In this document: one piece after another, positions 47,868 through 57,174 of the stretch
Layout of the letters: each line of letters opens with the position of its first letter
Position numbering within the stretch: position 1 is the first letter of the stretch
Origin: Paraburkholderia sprentiae WSM5005
GTDB taxonomy: Bacteria > Pseudomonadota > Gammaproteobacteria > Burkholderiales > Burkholderiaceae
Length of the DNA stretch: 64,000 nt
Assembly (NCBI RefSeq): GCF_001865575.2
Contig: NZ_CP017562.2
Location: 2,577,337 to 2,641,336, forward strand
Direction of reading: 5' to 3'
Program-made: the position numbers and the translations under genes
Notes under the pieces: model-generated
Databases searched by the model: none
What the model was told of the DNA's origin: nothing
Seen by the model: the letters and a program-made list of their open reading frames with translations, nothing else

Positions 47868-47933
47868 ATGCCGGACAGTGACAGTTATCCCTTATGCCGC
47901 TTCCCCGTCCTGCCAACTGAGGAAAGCGAGTAG
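47868..47933 (+). CDS. Possible 21-aa leader peptide
   Basis: MPDSDSYPLCRFPVLPTEES followed by one more residue and a stop. An excellent AAGGAG box lies 6 bases before the ATG. It is followed by a second small frame (48019) and then the NRAMP-like transporter (48209), so it may be a leader peptide. The rest of 47349-48018 holds no other recognised gene; TTGACC/TAGAAT near 47488-47517 could be a promoter. Confidence 0.4.
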   Translation: MPDSDSYPLCRFPVLPTEESE

Positions 47934-48018
47934 ACCTCCACCGCCGCGCACCGACACGCGGGCTCCGCGTCTGCTGGCTTTCCACCAGCGCGTCGAAACC
48001 GACGCACGGAGACACCTC

Positions 48019-48168
48019 ATGCAATTCGGCCTCCTTCTTTCGCAATTCCCGCGTGTGCAGGAAGCGCGCGCCCATTACGACGGCCTGCTCGTACTGCACA
48101 CCCGCGAACCGCATTCGTTCGTCGCCTTCTGCCGTCGCCTGATGTCGCGCACGTGGCGTAGCGTTTGA
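48019..48168 (+). CDS. Possible 49-aa small protein upstream of the NRAMP-like gene
   Basis: Starts MQFGLLLSQFPRVQEARAHY, with CACGGAGACACC before the ATG, and ends 40 bp before the transporter start. The second half (EPHSFVAFCRRLMSRTWRSV) is basic and amphipathic. No family was recognised. Position and ribosome site suggest co-transcription with the transporter. Confidence 0.45.
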   Translation: MQFGLLLSQFPRVQEARAHYDGLLVLHTREPHSFVAFCRRLMSRTWRSV

Positions 48169-48208
48169 CGATCCGTTCTTCGACAAAATACCAACAGGAG
48201 AGAACGAC

Positions 48209-49855
48209 ATGTCTACTCCGACGAACATTTCGTCCGCGCGCAGCGCCGTGCTCGATTCGGCACACGTCGGCGATATCAAAGGCGCGCTCGGCACGATCGC
48301 TCACCATGACACCGCGCCGCGCACGAGCTGGTGGGCGCGCCTGCGCACGTTGCTCGCGATTCTCGGCCCCGGTCTGATCGTGATGGTCGGCGACAACGAC
48401 GCGGGCGCGTTCGGCACCTACACGCAGGCCGGCCAGAACTACGGCACCACGCTGCTGTGGACCATGCTGTTGCTGGTGCCGGTCCTGTTCGTCAATCAGG
48501 AGATGGTGCTGCGGCTCGGTGCGGTGACGGGCGTGGGCCACGCGCGGCTGATTTTCGAGCGCTTCGGCAGATTCTGGGGCGCGTTCAGCGTCATCGATCT
48601 GTTCCTGCTGAACGCGCTGACCATCGTGACGGAATTCATCGGCATCACATTCGTGCTCGACTTTTTCGGCGTCTCGAAGATCGCGGGCGTGTGCATCGCC
48701 GCGGCGCTGACGATGGCCGCCGTCAGCACCGGCGACTTCCGCCGCTTCGAGCGCTTCGCGGTCGCGCTGTGCGTGTTGAGCCTGCTGCTCGTGCCGGTGC
48801 TCGTATCGATTCATCCGCCGGTCGGCCAGATCGCGCGTGACTTTTTCATTCCGAACTGGCCCGCGCATTCGAAGCTGTCCGACGTCATGCTGCTGGTGAT
48901 CGGCATCGTCGGCACGACGGTTGCGCCGTGGCAGTTGTTCTTTCAACAGAGCTATGTGGTCGACAAGCACATCACGCCGCGCTTCATGAACTACGAAAAA
49001 GCCGACCTGTGGATCGGCATCGTGTTCGTGCTGATCGGCGCGGTCGCGATGATCTCGTTCAGCGCGGCGCTGTTCGACGGCCGGCCCGGGTTCGGCAACT
49101 TCACGGACGCGGGTGGCGTGATCGCCGGCCTCGAGAGATACGCGGGACGTACGTCGGCCGTGCTGTTCGCGATCGCGCTGTTCGACGCGTGCGTGATCGG
49201 CGCGGCGGCTGTGTCGCTATCCACCGCCTATGCGATCGGCGATGTGTTCAAGATGCGCCACTCGCTGCACCGTAGCGTGTCGGATGCGAAGGGCTTCTAC
49301 GTCGTGTACTTCGCGATCGTCGCGGCCGCCGCGGCATTGGTGTTGATCCCTGGCAGCCCGCTCGGTCTGCTGACCGAAGCGGTGCAGACGCTCGCGGGCG
49401 TGCTGCTGCCGAGCGCGACCGTGTTCCTTCTGCTGCTGTGCAACGACCGGGCGGTGCTGGGCCCGTGGGCCAATTCGAAGCAGCTCAATCTGTTTACCGG
49501 TGCGGTGATCTGGGTGCTCGTGATGCTGTCGATCATCCTGACCGCGTCGGTGATCTATCCGGACATCGCGGCGCAAACGATCGTCGAAGTACTTGCGGGC
49601 GGCACGCTGCTCGCGGTCGTCGGGTATGCGGTCACCATCGGGATACGCAAGCTGCGACGCGAGTCCGCGGCCGAGCCAAGCCCGATCTATGCGAAGGACG
49701 CGCGCAACACGTGGCGCATGCCGCCGCTCGACGAACTGCCGCCATCGCGTCTGACGCTCACCAAACGCGTGTGGATGGGCGTGCTGCGCGGCTATCTGCT
49801 GCTCGCGATCGCGCTCGTGATCGTCAAGGTCGTGCAGATGGCGTTGCTGAACTAG
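48209..49855 (+). CDS. NRAMP-related divalent metal transporter without the usual metal-site motifs
   Basis: A 548-residue inner-membrane protein with about 11-12 helices and a 40-residue cytoplasmic N-terminus. Helix 1 reads GPGLIVMVGDNDAGAFGTYT, where classic NRAMPs have DPGN. Helix 6 has GTTVAPWQLFFQQSY, where the Mn/Fe carriers have MPHN. Overall topology and fold signatures are still NRAMP-like, so the cation may be different (Mg2+ or other). A good ribosome site AACAGGAGAGA precedes the ATG. Two 19-bp repeats follow 6 bp after the stop. Confidence 0.88.
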   Translation: MSTPTNISSARSAVLDSAHVGDIKGALGTIAHHDTAPRTSWWARLRTLLAILGPGLIVMVGDNDAGAFGTYTQAGQNYGTTLLWTMLLLVPVLFVNQEMVLRLGAVTGVGHARLIFERFGRFWGAFSVIDLFLLNALTIVTEFIGITFVLDFFGVSKIAGVCIAAALTMAAVSTGDFRRFERFAVALCVLSLLLVPVLVSIHPPVGQIARDFFIPNWPAHSKLSDVMLLVIGIVGTTVAPWQLFFQQSYVVDKHITPRFMNYEKADLWIGIVFVLIGAVAMISFSAALFDGRPGFGNFTDAGGVIAGLERYAGRTSAVLFAIALFDACVIGAAAVSLSTAYAIGDVFKMRHSLHRSVSDAKGFYVVYFAIVAAAAALVLIPGSPLGLLTEAVQTLAGVLLPSATVFLLLLCNDRAVLGPWANSKQLNLFTGAVIWVLVMLSIILTASVIYPDIAAQTIVEVLAGGTLLAVVGYAVTIGIRKLRRESAAEPSPIYAKDARNTWRMPPLDELPPSRLTLTKRVWMGVLRGYLLLAIALVIVKVVQMALLN

Positions 49856-49860
49856 CGCGA

Positions 49861-49908
49861 ATGGTGAGGAGTTCCAGGAGGTCCGGGCAATGGTGAGGTT
49901 TTACGGGA
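49861..49908 (+). repeat. Two 19-bp motifs
   Basis: 49861-49879 reads ATGGTGAGGAGTTCCAGGA (CAGGA variant) and 49890-49908 reads ATGGTGAGGTTTTACGGGA. The first is identical over 19 bases to the copy at 53174-53192, on the far side of the LysR/CoA-transferase/hydratase block. Confidence 0.9.
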
Positions 49909-49990
49909 GCCATGTCCGGAGCGTCGGCAGCGCTTGGAACAACTGATTGCGCCTTGGAAGCTACGGGATTTCGCTCGCAAGCCGGCACGT

Positions 49991-50767
49991 TCAGCCTTTG
50001 GGCGTTCCCGAGCCGAATGCCGCAACCGCGTCGCGGAATCGCTGACTGCCGTACACCTGCTCGATGAGATCCTCGTCTTCGAGGTTCTGGTCGACCACGA
50101 TGCGCCGCAAGCTCTCCTTGACCGCATGCTGCGTGACGAGCGATAGCGCAACGAGCCGCTCGGCAAGCGCGCACGCCGCGTTGCCGACCTGTTCCTTCGC
50201 CGTGACGTCGTACACATAGCCGCACGCGTGCGCTTCGGCGGCGCTGAGGAAGTCGGAGAGCAGCAGCATCTTCTTCACGCGCGGCACGCCGAATGCCGGC
50301 ACGAGCCGCGCGAGATTGCGTGACGACAATGTGTTCGATAACGTCTTTGCGATCGGCGCGCCGAAGCGCGAGCCCTCCGCACAGATGCGAAAGTCACACG
50401 CCGTAGCGATGGCGAGTCCGCCACCCACGGCCCAACCGTCGATCGCGGCGACGGTGGGCACTGCAATGCGCTCGACCGCGTCGATCACCCGTTCGACGAG
50501 CGCTTCGTATTCGACGCCCTGGCGGCCTGTCGTGAAGTCGCGGAAGTAGTCGATATCGGTGCCCGATATGAAGGACTTGCCACCCGCGCCGCGCAGAACG
50601 ATGCAACGTACGGTTTGGTCCGCGCGGCACCGGTCGATCAGTGCCAGCAATGTCTCGTACATCGGAATCGACATCGCATTGTGCCGCTCGGGGCGATCGA
50701 TCACGATCTGCGCGACCGACTCCGTCAGACGTTCGAGCCTGACTGTCTCACTCTCAGCTTCGCTCAT
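49991..50767 (-). CDS. Enoyl-CoA hydratase/isomerase family protein
   Basis: A 258-residue crotonase-fold enzyme starting MSEAESETVRLERLTESVAQ. It has IVIDRPERHNAMSIPMYETL, the oxyanion-hole segments GAGGKSFISGTDI and DGWAVGGGLAIATACDFRI, and SRFGAPIAKTLSNTL. The usual second catalytic Glu position is unclear, so isomerase, lyase or hydratase are all possible. Its ATG overlaps the stop of the CoA-transferase by four bases (ATGA), so the two are translationally coupled and probably handle the same CoA ester. Confidence 0.9.
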   Translation of the reverse strand: MSEAESETVRLERLTESVAQIVIDRPERHNAMSIPMYETLLALIDRCRADQTVRCIVLRGAGGKSFISGTDIDYFRDFTTGRQGVEYEALVERVIDAVERIAVPTVAAIDGWAVGGGLAIATACDFRICAEGSRFGAPIAKTLSNTLSSRNLARLVPAFGVPRVKKMLLLSDFLSAAEAHACGYVYDVTAKEQVGNAACALAERLVALSLVTQHAVKESLRRIVVDQNLEDEDLIEQVYGSQRFRDAVAAFGSGTPKG

Positions 50768-51972
50768 TTCGCCGCCCCGTTGATCTCTGCATAGAGTTCG
50801 TCGTTGTGCTCGCCCAGGCGCGGCGGATAGCGTCGCACGCGCTGCGGCGTACCGAGCATCTTGACCGGAAAGCCGATGTTCTTGACCTTGCCTTCGACCG
50901 GATGGTCGATCTCCATGCACATGCGGCGATACTGCGCATGTTCGCTGCCGAACGCTTGCGGATAGGACAGGATAGGTCCGGCGGGAATGCCCGCGGCGAG
51001 CATCGTCTCGATCCATTCCTCGCAGTCGCGCAGTCCGAACGACGTCTCGAGCGCTTCGATCAGCGCTTCGCGGTTTTTCAGGCGCAGCGAAACGGTCTCG
51101 AACTCGGGGGACTCGAGCAGATCCGGCCGCTTCAGCAATTCGCAAAGACGCGACCACAGTTTCTGGTTGGTTGCGCCCATCACGAAGTAACCATCACGCG
51201 CCTTCACGGCCTGGTACGGCGCGCTCATCTTGTTGCTGGTGCCAAGCGGCGTCGGCTCGACACCCGTTCCCCAGTAGTCCGACATGTCCCAGATCGAAAA
51301 GGCCATCGCCGAATCGAACAGCGACGCGTCGACGTGTTGCCCCTGCCCGGTCTTCTGCGCGCCGATATAAGCGGAGAGGACGCCGTATACCGCGAACAGG
51401 GCGCAGCCGATGTCGGCCACCGGCACGCCGGCCTTCACCGGTTTGCCGCCTTTGTAGCCGGTCACGCTCATCACGCCGGACATGGCCTGAGCCATCAGAT
51501 CGAAGCCGGGGCGTTGCGACCATGGGCCGCTCTGACCAAAGCCCGAAATGCTCGCATAGACGATCTTCGGGTTGAGTTCGCGGATCGTTTCATAGTCGAT
51601 CCGCAGCCGCTGAACCACGCCGGGCCGATAGTTCTCGACGATCACGTCGGCGGTTTTCGCCAACTTGTAAAAGAACTCGCGCCCCTCTTCGGTCTTCAGA
51701 TCCAGCGCGATCGAGCGCTTGTTGCGGTTCATGTTGAGAAAGCCCATGCTGTCCGGGCCTTTCATCTTGAAGCCCATGGCGCCGCGCGTCTGGTCGCCTT
51801 CGAGCGGCTCGACCTTGATGACGTCGGCGCCGAGATCGCCGAGCATCATGCAGGCGAACGGGCCGGCCATCACCTGGCTGACATCGAGTACACGAATTCC
51901 CTGCAACGGCAAAGGTCGGTTGTCCGTATCCGCGTGGGCGTTGGATGGTGTGGGTGGGTAGCTTTGCGTCAT
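50764..51972 (-). CDS. Class III (CaiB/BaiF) CoA transferase
   Basis: A 402-residue enzyme with LPLQGIRVLDVSQVMAGPF near the N-terminus, followed by LGDLGADVIKVEPLEGD with the catalytic Asp region, and RNKRSIALDLKTEEG. These proteins move CoA between carboxylic acids in anaerobic or itaconate/carnitine-type degradation. The gene is translated together with the hydratase downstream and lies about 200 bp behind a LysR gene on the same strand. Confidence 0.94.
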   Translation of the reverse strand: MTQSYPPTPSNAHADTDNRPLPLQGIRVLDVSQVMAGPFACMMLGDLGADVIKVEPLEGDQTRGAMGFKMKGPDSMGFLNMNRNKRSIALDLKTEEGREFFYKLAKTADVIVENYRPGVVQRLRIDYETIRELNPKIVYASISGFGQSGPWSQRPGFDLMAQAMSGVMSVTGYKGGKPVKAGVPVADIGCALFAVYGVLSAYIGAQKTGQGQHVDASLFDSAMAFSIWDMSDYWGTGVEPTPLGTSNKMSAPYQAVKARDGYFVMGATNQKLWSRLCELLKRPDLLESPEFETVSLRLKNREALIEALETSFGLRDCEEWIETMLAAGIPAGPILSYPQAFGSEHAQYRRMCMEIDHPVEGKVKNIGFPVKMLGTPQRVRRYPPRLGEHNDELYAEINGAAK

Positions 51973-52179
51973 GTCGTCTCCTGTTTTCCCGGCCGGTGCG
52001 CCGTAGCGCGAGCGGCGGTTGCAGCACCGGTGTGGCGTGCGTCAACTGTCGCGCACGCGAGGGTGCCGCCGCAAGAATGCGACGGTCATAGCTGGTTTCG
52101 CAAAACACGAAAGGGCAACGCGTTGCGATCGAACGACCGACCGGCGGGACTTCTGCGGTCGCCCTTCAGCAGTCATGCT

Positions 52180-53082
52180 TCAGCGACCCGCCACGTGCCG
52201 TCCGGCGGTGAGTGCGGCTTCGATGTTGCGCAGGGTCTGCGCCTGCGCATGTCCTTCCGCGCAAGACAGCAGGTAGCTACGCTGGTGCCAGTCACCCGCG
52301 AGTTCGGCGACGCCGAGGCCGTCCTCGGGATGAAAGCTGCGTAGCACGTCGGGCGGCATCAGACCCACGCCGAGCCCATGCCGCACGACGGCGAGCATCG
52401 TGTCGAAGCCGTTGACCAGATAGTCGCAATCGAACCGACGGCCGCGGCTGTGAAATACGCGTTGCACGGCGGCAAGGATCGCCGAGCCCTTGCCGAGGCT
52501 CACGAGCGGGAGTTCGAGCAATGCGTCGAGCGCGACGGGCTGCGGATCGATGTGGAAATGTGCGCGGCTGTACACGAGCACCAGCCGGTCCTCTCGATAG
52601 CACATTTGCGGCAGATCGAGAAAGCCGCTTTTCTTTTCGTAGATGCCGATGTCGATCGTCTTGTCGCGCAACATCTGCTGCACGATGCGGCTATTCTCTT
52701 CGACGAGCTTCAGCGAGATACCCGGATAGATACGCTGGATCGCAGCGATATCCGCGGCAAGAAATTCAATGATCACGGCTTTCGGCGCACCGATGACGAC
52801 GCGTCCGTCGAACCCGCTCACGAGCGCCTGCGCCTCGCTCGCGAGCCGGTCCACCAAGGTGTCGACCTGCTGCAGATAGCCGAGCAGCTTGCCGCCGGAT
52901 TCGGTCACTTCCACACCGTGCGGCACCCGCCTGAAGAGCTTCGTGCCGAGCTGTTCCTCGAGATCCGTCAGGCGACGCGACGCCGCCGCCACGGCGAGCC
53001 CCAGCCGATTGGCCGCCCGCGAGATGCTGCCCTCTTCGACCATCGCGACGACGAGACGAACGGTGGTGGTGTCGACTTTCAT
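52180..53082 (-). CDS. LysR-family transcriptional regulator
   Basis: A 300-residue protein from ATG 53082 (MKVDTTTVRLVVAMVEEGSISRA). The N-terminal winged helix (SISRAANRLGLAVAAASRRLT) is followed by a ligand-binding domain (VVIGAPKAVIIEFLAADIAA; AVVRHGLGVGLMPP). It is oriented like the CoA-transferase/hydratase genes downstream, not divergent, and is likely their regulator. Confidence 0.93.
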   Translation of the reverse strand: MKVDTTTVRLVVAMVEEGSISRAANRLGLAVAAASRRLTDLEEQLGTKLFRRVPHGVEVTESGGKLLGYLQQVDTLVDRLASEAQALVSGFDGRVVIGAPKAVIIEFLAADIAAIQRIYPGISLKLVEENSRIVQQMLRDKTIDIGIYEKKSGFLDLPQMCYREDRLVLVYSRAHFHIDPQPVALDALLELPLVSLGKGSAILAAVQRVFHSRGRRFDCDYLVNGFDTMLAVVRHGLGVGLMPPDVLRSFHPEDGLGVAELAGDWHQRSYLLSCAEGHAQAQTLRNIEAALTAGRHVAGR

Positions 53083-53173
53083 GCGCTGACATGAGGACCG
53101 GATCAAGGGTGAGCGCCATGTTACCGCACTCCGTTGCCTCAGACAGGTGAAGCCGGAGATCGGCGACGCGCCA

Positions 53174-53351
53174 ATGGTGAGGAGTTCCAGGAGATGACAC
53201 TACGGTGAGGATTTCCAGGAGTCGAGCGAATGACGCGGACACGCAACGGTGAGGAGTTCCAGGAGATCAGCCTCATATGAGGCCTCGCGCCCACGACAAT
53301 CGATCGATGCTGGTGAAGCGCGAGCCATCGGCTCCCGAAAAACCTCACCTG
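53174..53351. repeat. Cluster of four 19-bp motifs in both directions
   Basis: Plus-strand copies are 53174-53192 (ATGGTGAGGAGTTCCAGGA), 53202-53220 (ACGGTGAGGATTTCCAGGA) and 53246-53264 (ACGGTGAGGAGTTCCAGGA). A minus-strand copy, 53333-53351, reads TCCCGAAAAACCTCACCTG on the plus strand. They fill the gap between the LysR gene and the outer-membrane-like gene. Confidence 0.9.
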
Positions 53352-53381
53352 AGGGCGATCACCCTCATTGCTTGGTCTCCG

Positions 53382-53885
53382 TCAGAACTTCACCTTCACC
53401 TGAAACCCAATCGTAAAGGGCAGATTGTCCGATGGGATCGGCGGAATGATGATGAAGTTCGCGCCGACGCGCTTGTAGTCGACCATCACGATGGGCGCGA
53501 CCACCGGGCCGATCGTGTGATTGCTGCCAAGACCCCAGTTGCCGTAGTTATAGCCCGAGATGATCCCGCCCATCACCGCGATCCGCACGATGCCCCAATG
53601 CGCGAACTCCGGCGCCCATAGGCCGCCACCGTAGTAGGACGGCCGACGCAGGGAGTTGCGAAAGCCGCCGGCGGTCAGCGCCCACTGGTTGTTTAGCCAG
53701 CACTCGACGCCAAGCCCGGGATTGAACTGCTCGAAGTGCGTATCGGGATCGGGATTGATGTGATACGAGCCGAGCATCGCGTCAACCCATACACCGCCGT
53801 CGCACCAGTTGCCCGCGTGCGCCGTGGAGACCGCCGCGAAGCTTGCGAAAAGCGCCACCGCGGCGCGTCGGATGTTCTTGTTCAT
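53382..53885 (-). CDS. Exported beta-barrel-like protein (outer membrane)
   Basis: A 167-residue protein from ATG 53885 (MNKNIRRAAVALFASFAAVS), with a signal peptide cleaved after AHA. The mature part has alternating hydrophobic strands rich in Trp, Tyr and Gly (WLNNQWALTAGGFRNSLRRP, GIVRIAVMGGIISGYNYG) and ends in a C-terminal Phe (GFQVKVKF), the usual outer-membrane barrel signal. It resembles short lipid-modifying barrels in size, but no active-site triad was recognised. Confidence 0.75.
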   Translation of the reverse strand: MNKNIRRAAVALFASFAAVSTAHAGNWCDGGVWVDAMLGSYHINPDPDTHFEQFNPGLGVECWLNNQWALTAGGFRNSLRRPSYYGGGLWAPEFAHWGIVRIAVMGGIISGYNYGNWGLGSNHTIGPVVAPIVMVDYKRVGANFIIIPPIPSDNLPFTIGFQVKVKF

Positions 53886-54141
53886 CTGCCTGAAGTGCAT
53901 TTCTTCTCCGTCACCGGTCGAGCGCCGGTGTCATGGTGTGCTGGCGATCGGCGTGCCGCCCGTCGCGCACTGTACCTGAAGCCGCGCAGTCGATGTTGAA
54001 GGCTCGCTCGGCCGGCCGGGCACACAACGTGCCCCCGCAGCCGGAACCGCCACGATAACGGAGAACCTATGGCGACGTGATGAATATGCGGTGAAGAACC
54101 TCGCGGTGTGCAGCGCGCGCCATCGGCGATGGCCCCAACGT

Positions 54142-54621
54142 CTACAGACCGAGATCGGACAGGCTGGGGTGATTGTCGGGCCGCCGACCGAGCGGCCAGC
54201 GATACAGCCGGTCGGCTTCACGAATCGGCAGGTCGTTGATGCTCGCGTGACGGCGCGCCATCAGGCCATGCTCGTCGAACTCCCAGTTCTCGTTGCCGTA
54301 CGAGCGGAACCAATTGTTCGAATCGTCGTGCCATTCGTACGCGAAGCGCACCGCGATACGGTTGTCGGTGAACGCCCATAGCTCCTTGATCAGCCGATAG
54401 TCGAGCTCCTTTACCCACTTGCGGCGCAAAAAGCCAACGATCTCGGCGCGGCCATGCACGAATTCGGCGCGGTTGCGCCACACGCTGTCCGTTGTATAGG
54501 CGAGCGATACGCGCTCAGGTTCGCGCGTGTTCCATGCGTCTTCCGCGGCGCGCACTTTCTGGATCGCGGTGTCGCGCGTAAACGGCGGCAGCGGCGGGCG
54601 GGTTTCGACGGTATCGGCCAT
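54142..54621 (-). CDS. DUF1348 / NTF2-like protein
   Basis: A 159-residue protein with [20 protein letters not shown], followed by [14 protein letters not shown] and [20 protein letters not shown], the family signature, and ending in [17 protein letters not shown]. Function is not established. It is 13 bp downstream of a TetR gene on the same strand, so it is probably in one transcript and self-controlled by that regulator. Confidence 0.92.
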   Translation of the reverse strand: MADTVETRPPLPPFTRDTAIQKVRAAEDAWNTREPERVSLAYTTDSVWRNRAEFVHGRAEIVGFLRRKWVKELDYRLIKELWAFTDNRIAVRFAYEWHDDSNNWFRSYGNENWEFDEHGLMARRHASINDLPIREADRLYRWPLGRRPDNHPSLSDLGL

Positions 54622-54634
54622 GATGGTTCCTCAG

Positions 54635-55300
54635 TCAGGTTTGGGGTGCGCCGGGATGGCGGCCGTTTGATTGCGGGGGTTTCGCTGCCGCATCGAGCAA
54701 GGTCTTGCCCACCGTCCGCGCGTCGAGCGCCGCTTCGGCTTCGCCACTCACGAGCGCCACCGCGATCGCGCCGTCGAGCAACACGAGCCATTGCCGCGCG
54801 AGCGGCGCTGCGCGACGCGCATCGATTTGCGCTTCCGCGGCAAACGCACGGCATTCGGCGCGCACGAAATCGAGCAGCCGTGCCTTGTGTTTGCGCGCGA
54901 CGACGCGGATCGGGTCATCGGCGGATTCGGTCTCACCGGCCGCGTTAAGAAACGCGCAGCCATGAAAATCCGCCGATGCGAACCACTCACGCAGTACGTC
55001 GAACATGCCGAGCAGGCGCTTGCGCGCGCTGTTGCCGCGCCGTTGCGTGCCAGCGATAAACCAGTTCATCCAGCGCTCGTCGCGCCGTTCGAGCGCAGCC
55101 GCGATCAGCGCGTCTTTCGATTCGAAGTGCGTGTAGAAGCTTTTGCGGCCGGTGCCGGACTGCCGCACGATCGCATCGACGCCGGTTGCATGGATGCCGC
55201 CGGCGTAAATGAGCGCCTCCGCGGCATCGAGCAGCCGCTCGCGCGCCGTGCCGGGCTGGACCGGGTCGTTTGGACCGGTCGAGGTCGTTTCGTGTGCCAT
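54635..55300 (-). CDS. TetR-family transcriptional regulator
   Basis: A 221-residue protein. The N-terminal helix-turn-helix (ARERLLDAAEALIYAGGIHA, VDAIVRQSGTGRKSFYTHFE) is followed by a ligand-binding domain (LRAEC-type helix LLDFVRAECRAFAAEAQIDA). It is first in a two-gene unit with the DUF1348 gene and divergent from YceI (55423), so it may control both. Confidence 0.92.
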   Translation of the reverse strand: MAHETTSTGPNDPVQPGTARERLLDAAEALIYAGGIHATGVDAIVRQSGTGRKSFYTHFESKDALIAAALERRDERWMNWFIAGTQRRGNSARKRLLGMFDVLREWFASADFHGCAFLNAAGETESADDPIRVVARKHKARLLDFVRAECRAFAAEAQIDARRAAPLARQWLVLLDGAIAVALVSGEAEAALDARTVGKTLLDAAAKPPQSNGRHPGAPQT

Positions 55301-55422
55301 GGACGAAAGGTAGAACGATCATTCTCCTTCGTCAAGTTTTCCTATGCGCTTCCGCGCTATGGGTACGCTTGCTGCTATCTTGATGGAGATCGCTTGTCTA
55401 CCCTTCAACCGGAATCGCATCG

Positions 55423-56073
55423 ATGAACCCATTCCCGTTTCACACCGCGTGGGTACGCGCGCTGCTCGGCGCAATGCTGCTCAGCGCGATGGCCTGCACG
55501 CCGATCCAGGTGCTCACGCATTCGGTCAGCCAGAACGAAGCGCGCGTGCCGCCTGGGCGCTACGAGATCGATTCGGACCATACGAGCATCACGTTCGACA
55601 TCGATCACTTCAAATACACGCGCTTTACGATGCGTTTCGATCGCAAGCAGGGGCAGCTCGACTGGAACGACGGCGGCCTCGATCGCAGTACGGCGTCGGT
55701 CGCGATCGACGCCGCGAGCATCGACACGAACGTGCCGCTGCTCGACAAGATGGTGAAAAGCGACAGCATGCTCGACGTGGCGCGCTATCCGCAGATCCGC
55801 TTCGCCAGCACGCGGTTCGAGCGCACCAGCGAAGCGCACGGCACGCTGAGCGGCGACCTGACGATTCGCGACGTCACGCAGCCGGTTACGCTCGAGGTCA
55901 CATACAACGGCTTCGCGCGCGATCCGCTGACCAAGAAAGACACGCTCGGCTTTTCCGCGGACGGTCATTTCAGCCGCGCGAAGTTCGGTCTGGCCACCTG
56001 GTATCCAGCCGTCGGCGACGATATTCACGTGCTCATCCAGGCCGAGTTCGTGAAAACGCCCGCAGGCGCGTAA
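55423..56073 (+). CDS. YceI-family periplasmic protein
   Basis: A 216-residue protein with an N-terminal export signal (ALLGAMLLSAMA, then Cys25, a weak lipobox). The YceI lipocalin-like domain begins YEIDSDHTSITFDIDHFKYT and holds FTMRFDRKQGQLDWNDG, GTLSGDLTIRDVTQPVTLEV and TLGFSADGHFSRAKFGL. Family members bind polyprenyl chains. It may be a lipoprotein. Confidence 0.92.
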   Translation: MNPFPFHTAWVRALLGAMLLSAMACTPIQVLTHSVSQNEARVPPGRYEIDSDHTSITFDIDHFKYTRFTMRFDRKQGQLDWNDGGLDRSTASVAIDAASIDTNVPLLDKMVKSDSMLDVARYPQIRFASTRFERTSEAHGTLSGDLTIRDVTQPVTLEVTYNGFARDPLTKKDTLGFSADGHFSRAKFGLATWYPAVGDDIHVLIQAEFVKTPAGA

Positions 56074-56115
56074 GCGCGATGCGGGCGTCGGCAAATCGAG
56101 CCGCGCGGTGCTCGC

Positions 56116-57147
56116 TCAGGCAGCGGTCCAGTCGAGGATCACCTTGCCGCTCTCACCGGAGAGCATCGTCGCGAAAGCCTGCTGATAATCGTCGACCTTG
56201 AAATGGTGCGTGAGGATCGGCGACAGATCGAGCCCGCTTTGCAGCATCGCGACCATCTTGTACCAGGTCTCGAACATCTCGCGCCCATAAATGCCCTTGA
56301 TTTCAAGGCCCTTGAAAATCACCTTGGTCCAGTCGATCGCGGTTTGCGCCGGCGGAATGCCGAGCAACGCTATCTTGCCGCCATGGTTCATCGCGTCGAG
56401 CATGTCCGTAAACGCGCTCGGCACACCTGACATTTCGAGGCCGACGTCGAAGCCCTCGGCCATGTGCAGATCGTGCATCACGTCGCGCAACGATTCTCGC
56501 GACACGTTCACGGCGCGCGTCGCGCCCATCCTGCGCGCGAGTTCCAGGCGATAGTCGTTGACGTCGGTGATCACGACGTTGCGCGCGCCGACGTGCTTCG
56601 CGATCGCAACCGCCATGATGCCGATCGGCCCCGCGCCGGTAATCAGCACGTCCTCGCCGACGAGGTTGAACGACAACGCCGTATGCGTCGCGTTGCCGAA
56701 TGGATCGAAGATCGCGGCGAGGTCGTCGGAGATTTCGGGCGGAATCTTGAATGCGTTGAAGGCCGGAATCACCAGGTATTCGGCGAACGCGCCCTCGCGA
56801 TTCACGCCGACGCCGATGGTGTTGCGGCATAGATGCCGGCGGCCGGCGCGACAGTTGCGGCAGAAGCCGCAGGTGATGTGTCCTTCGCCCGACACGCGAT
56901 CGCCGATCGCAAAGCCGCGCACTTCCTGCCCCATCTCGACGATTTCGCCGACGTATTCATGGCCGACGTGCATCGGCACCGGAATCGTCTTTTGCGCCCA
57001 GTCGTCCCACTTCCAGATATGAATGTCGGTGCCGCAAATCGCGGTGCGCGTGATGCGGATCATCACGTCGTTATGGCCGACTTCGGGCTTTTTCACGTCG
57101 GTGAGTGTGAGGCCCGGCCCGCGTTCGAGTTTCGCCAATGCTTTCAT
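56116..57147 (-). CDS. tdh: L-threonine 3-dehydrogenase
   Basis: This 343-residue zinc alcohol-dehydrogenase-family enzyme oxidises L-threonine with NAD+ to 2-amino-3-ketobutyrate, the substrate of Kbl. The catalytic zinc Cys is in [17 protein letters not shown], the structural zinc site is [15 protein letters not shown], and the NAD loop is [20 protein letters not shown]. Length matches E. coli Tdh (341). It is 27 bp downstream of kbl on the same strand. Confidence 0.97.
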   Translation of the reverse strand: MKALAKLERGPGLTLTDVKKPEVGHNDVMIRITRTAICGTDIHIWKWDDWAQKTIPVPMHVGHEYVGEIVEMGQEVRGFAIGDRVSGEGHITCGFCRNCRAGRRHLCRNTIGVGVNREGAFAEYLVIPAFNAFKIPPEISDDLAAIFDPFGNATHTALSFNLVGEDVLITGAGPIGIMAVAIAKHVGARNVVITDVNDYRLELARRMGATRAVNVSRESLRDVMHDLHMAEGFDVGLEMSGVPSAFTDMLDAMNHGGKIALLGIPPAQTAIDWTKVIFKGLEIKGIYGREMFETWYKMVAMLQSGLDLSPILTHHFKVDDYQQAFATMLSGESGKVILDWTAA

Positions 57148-57174
57148 CTGCTTCTCCGTTCGAACACCCGCGGA

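Noticed and set aside
47349..48208. Manganese (yybP-ykoY) riboswitch before the NRAMP-like gene
   Set aside because: The conserved loops of that riboswitch were not seen.
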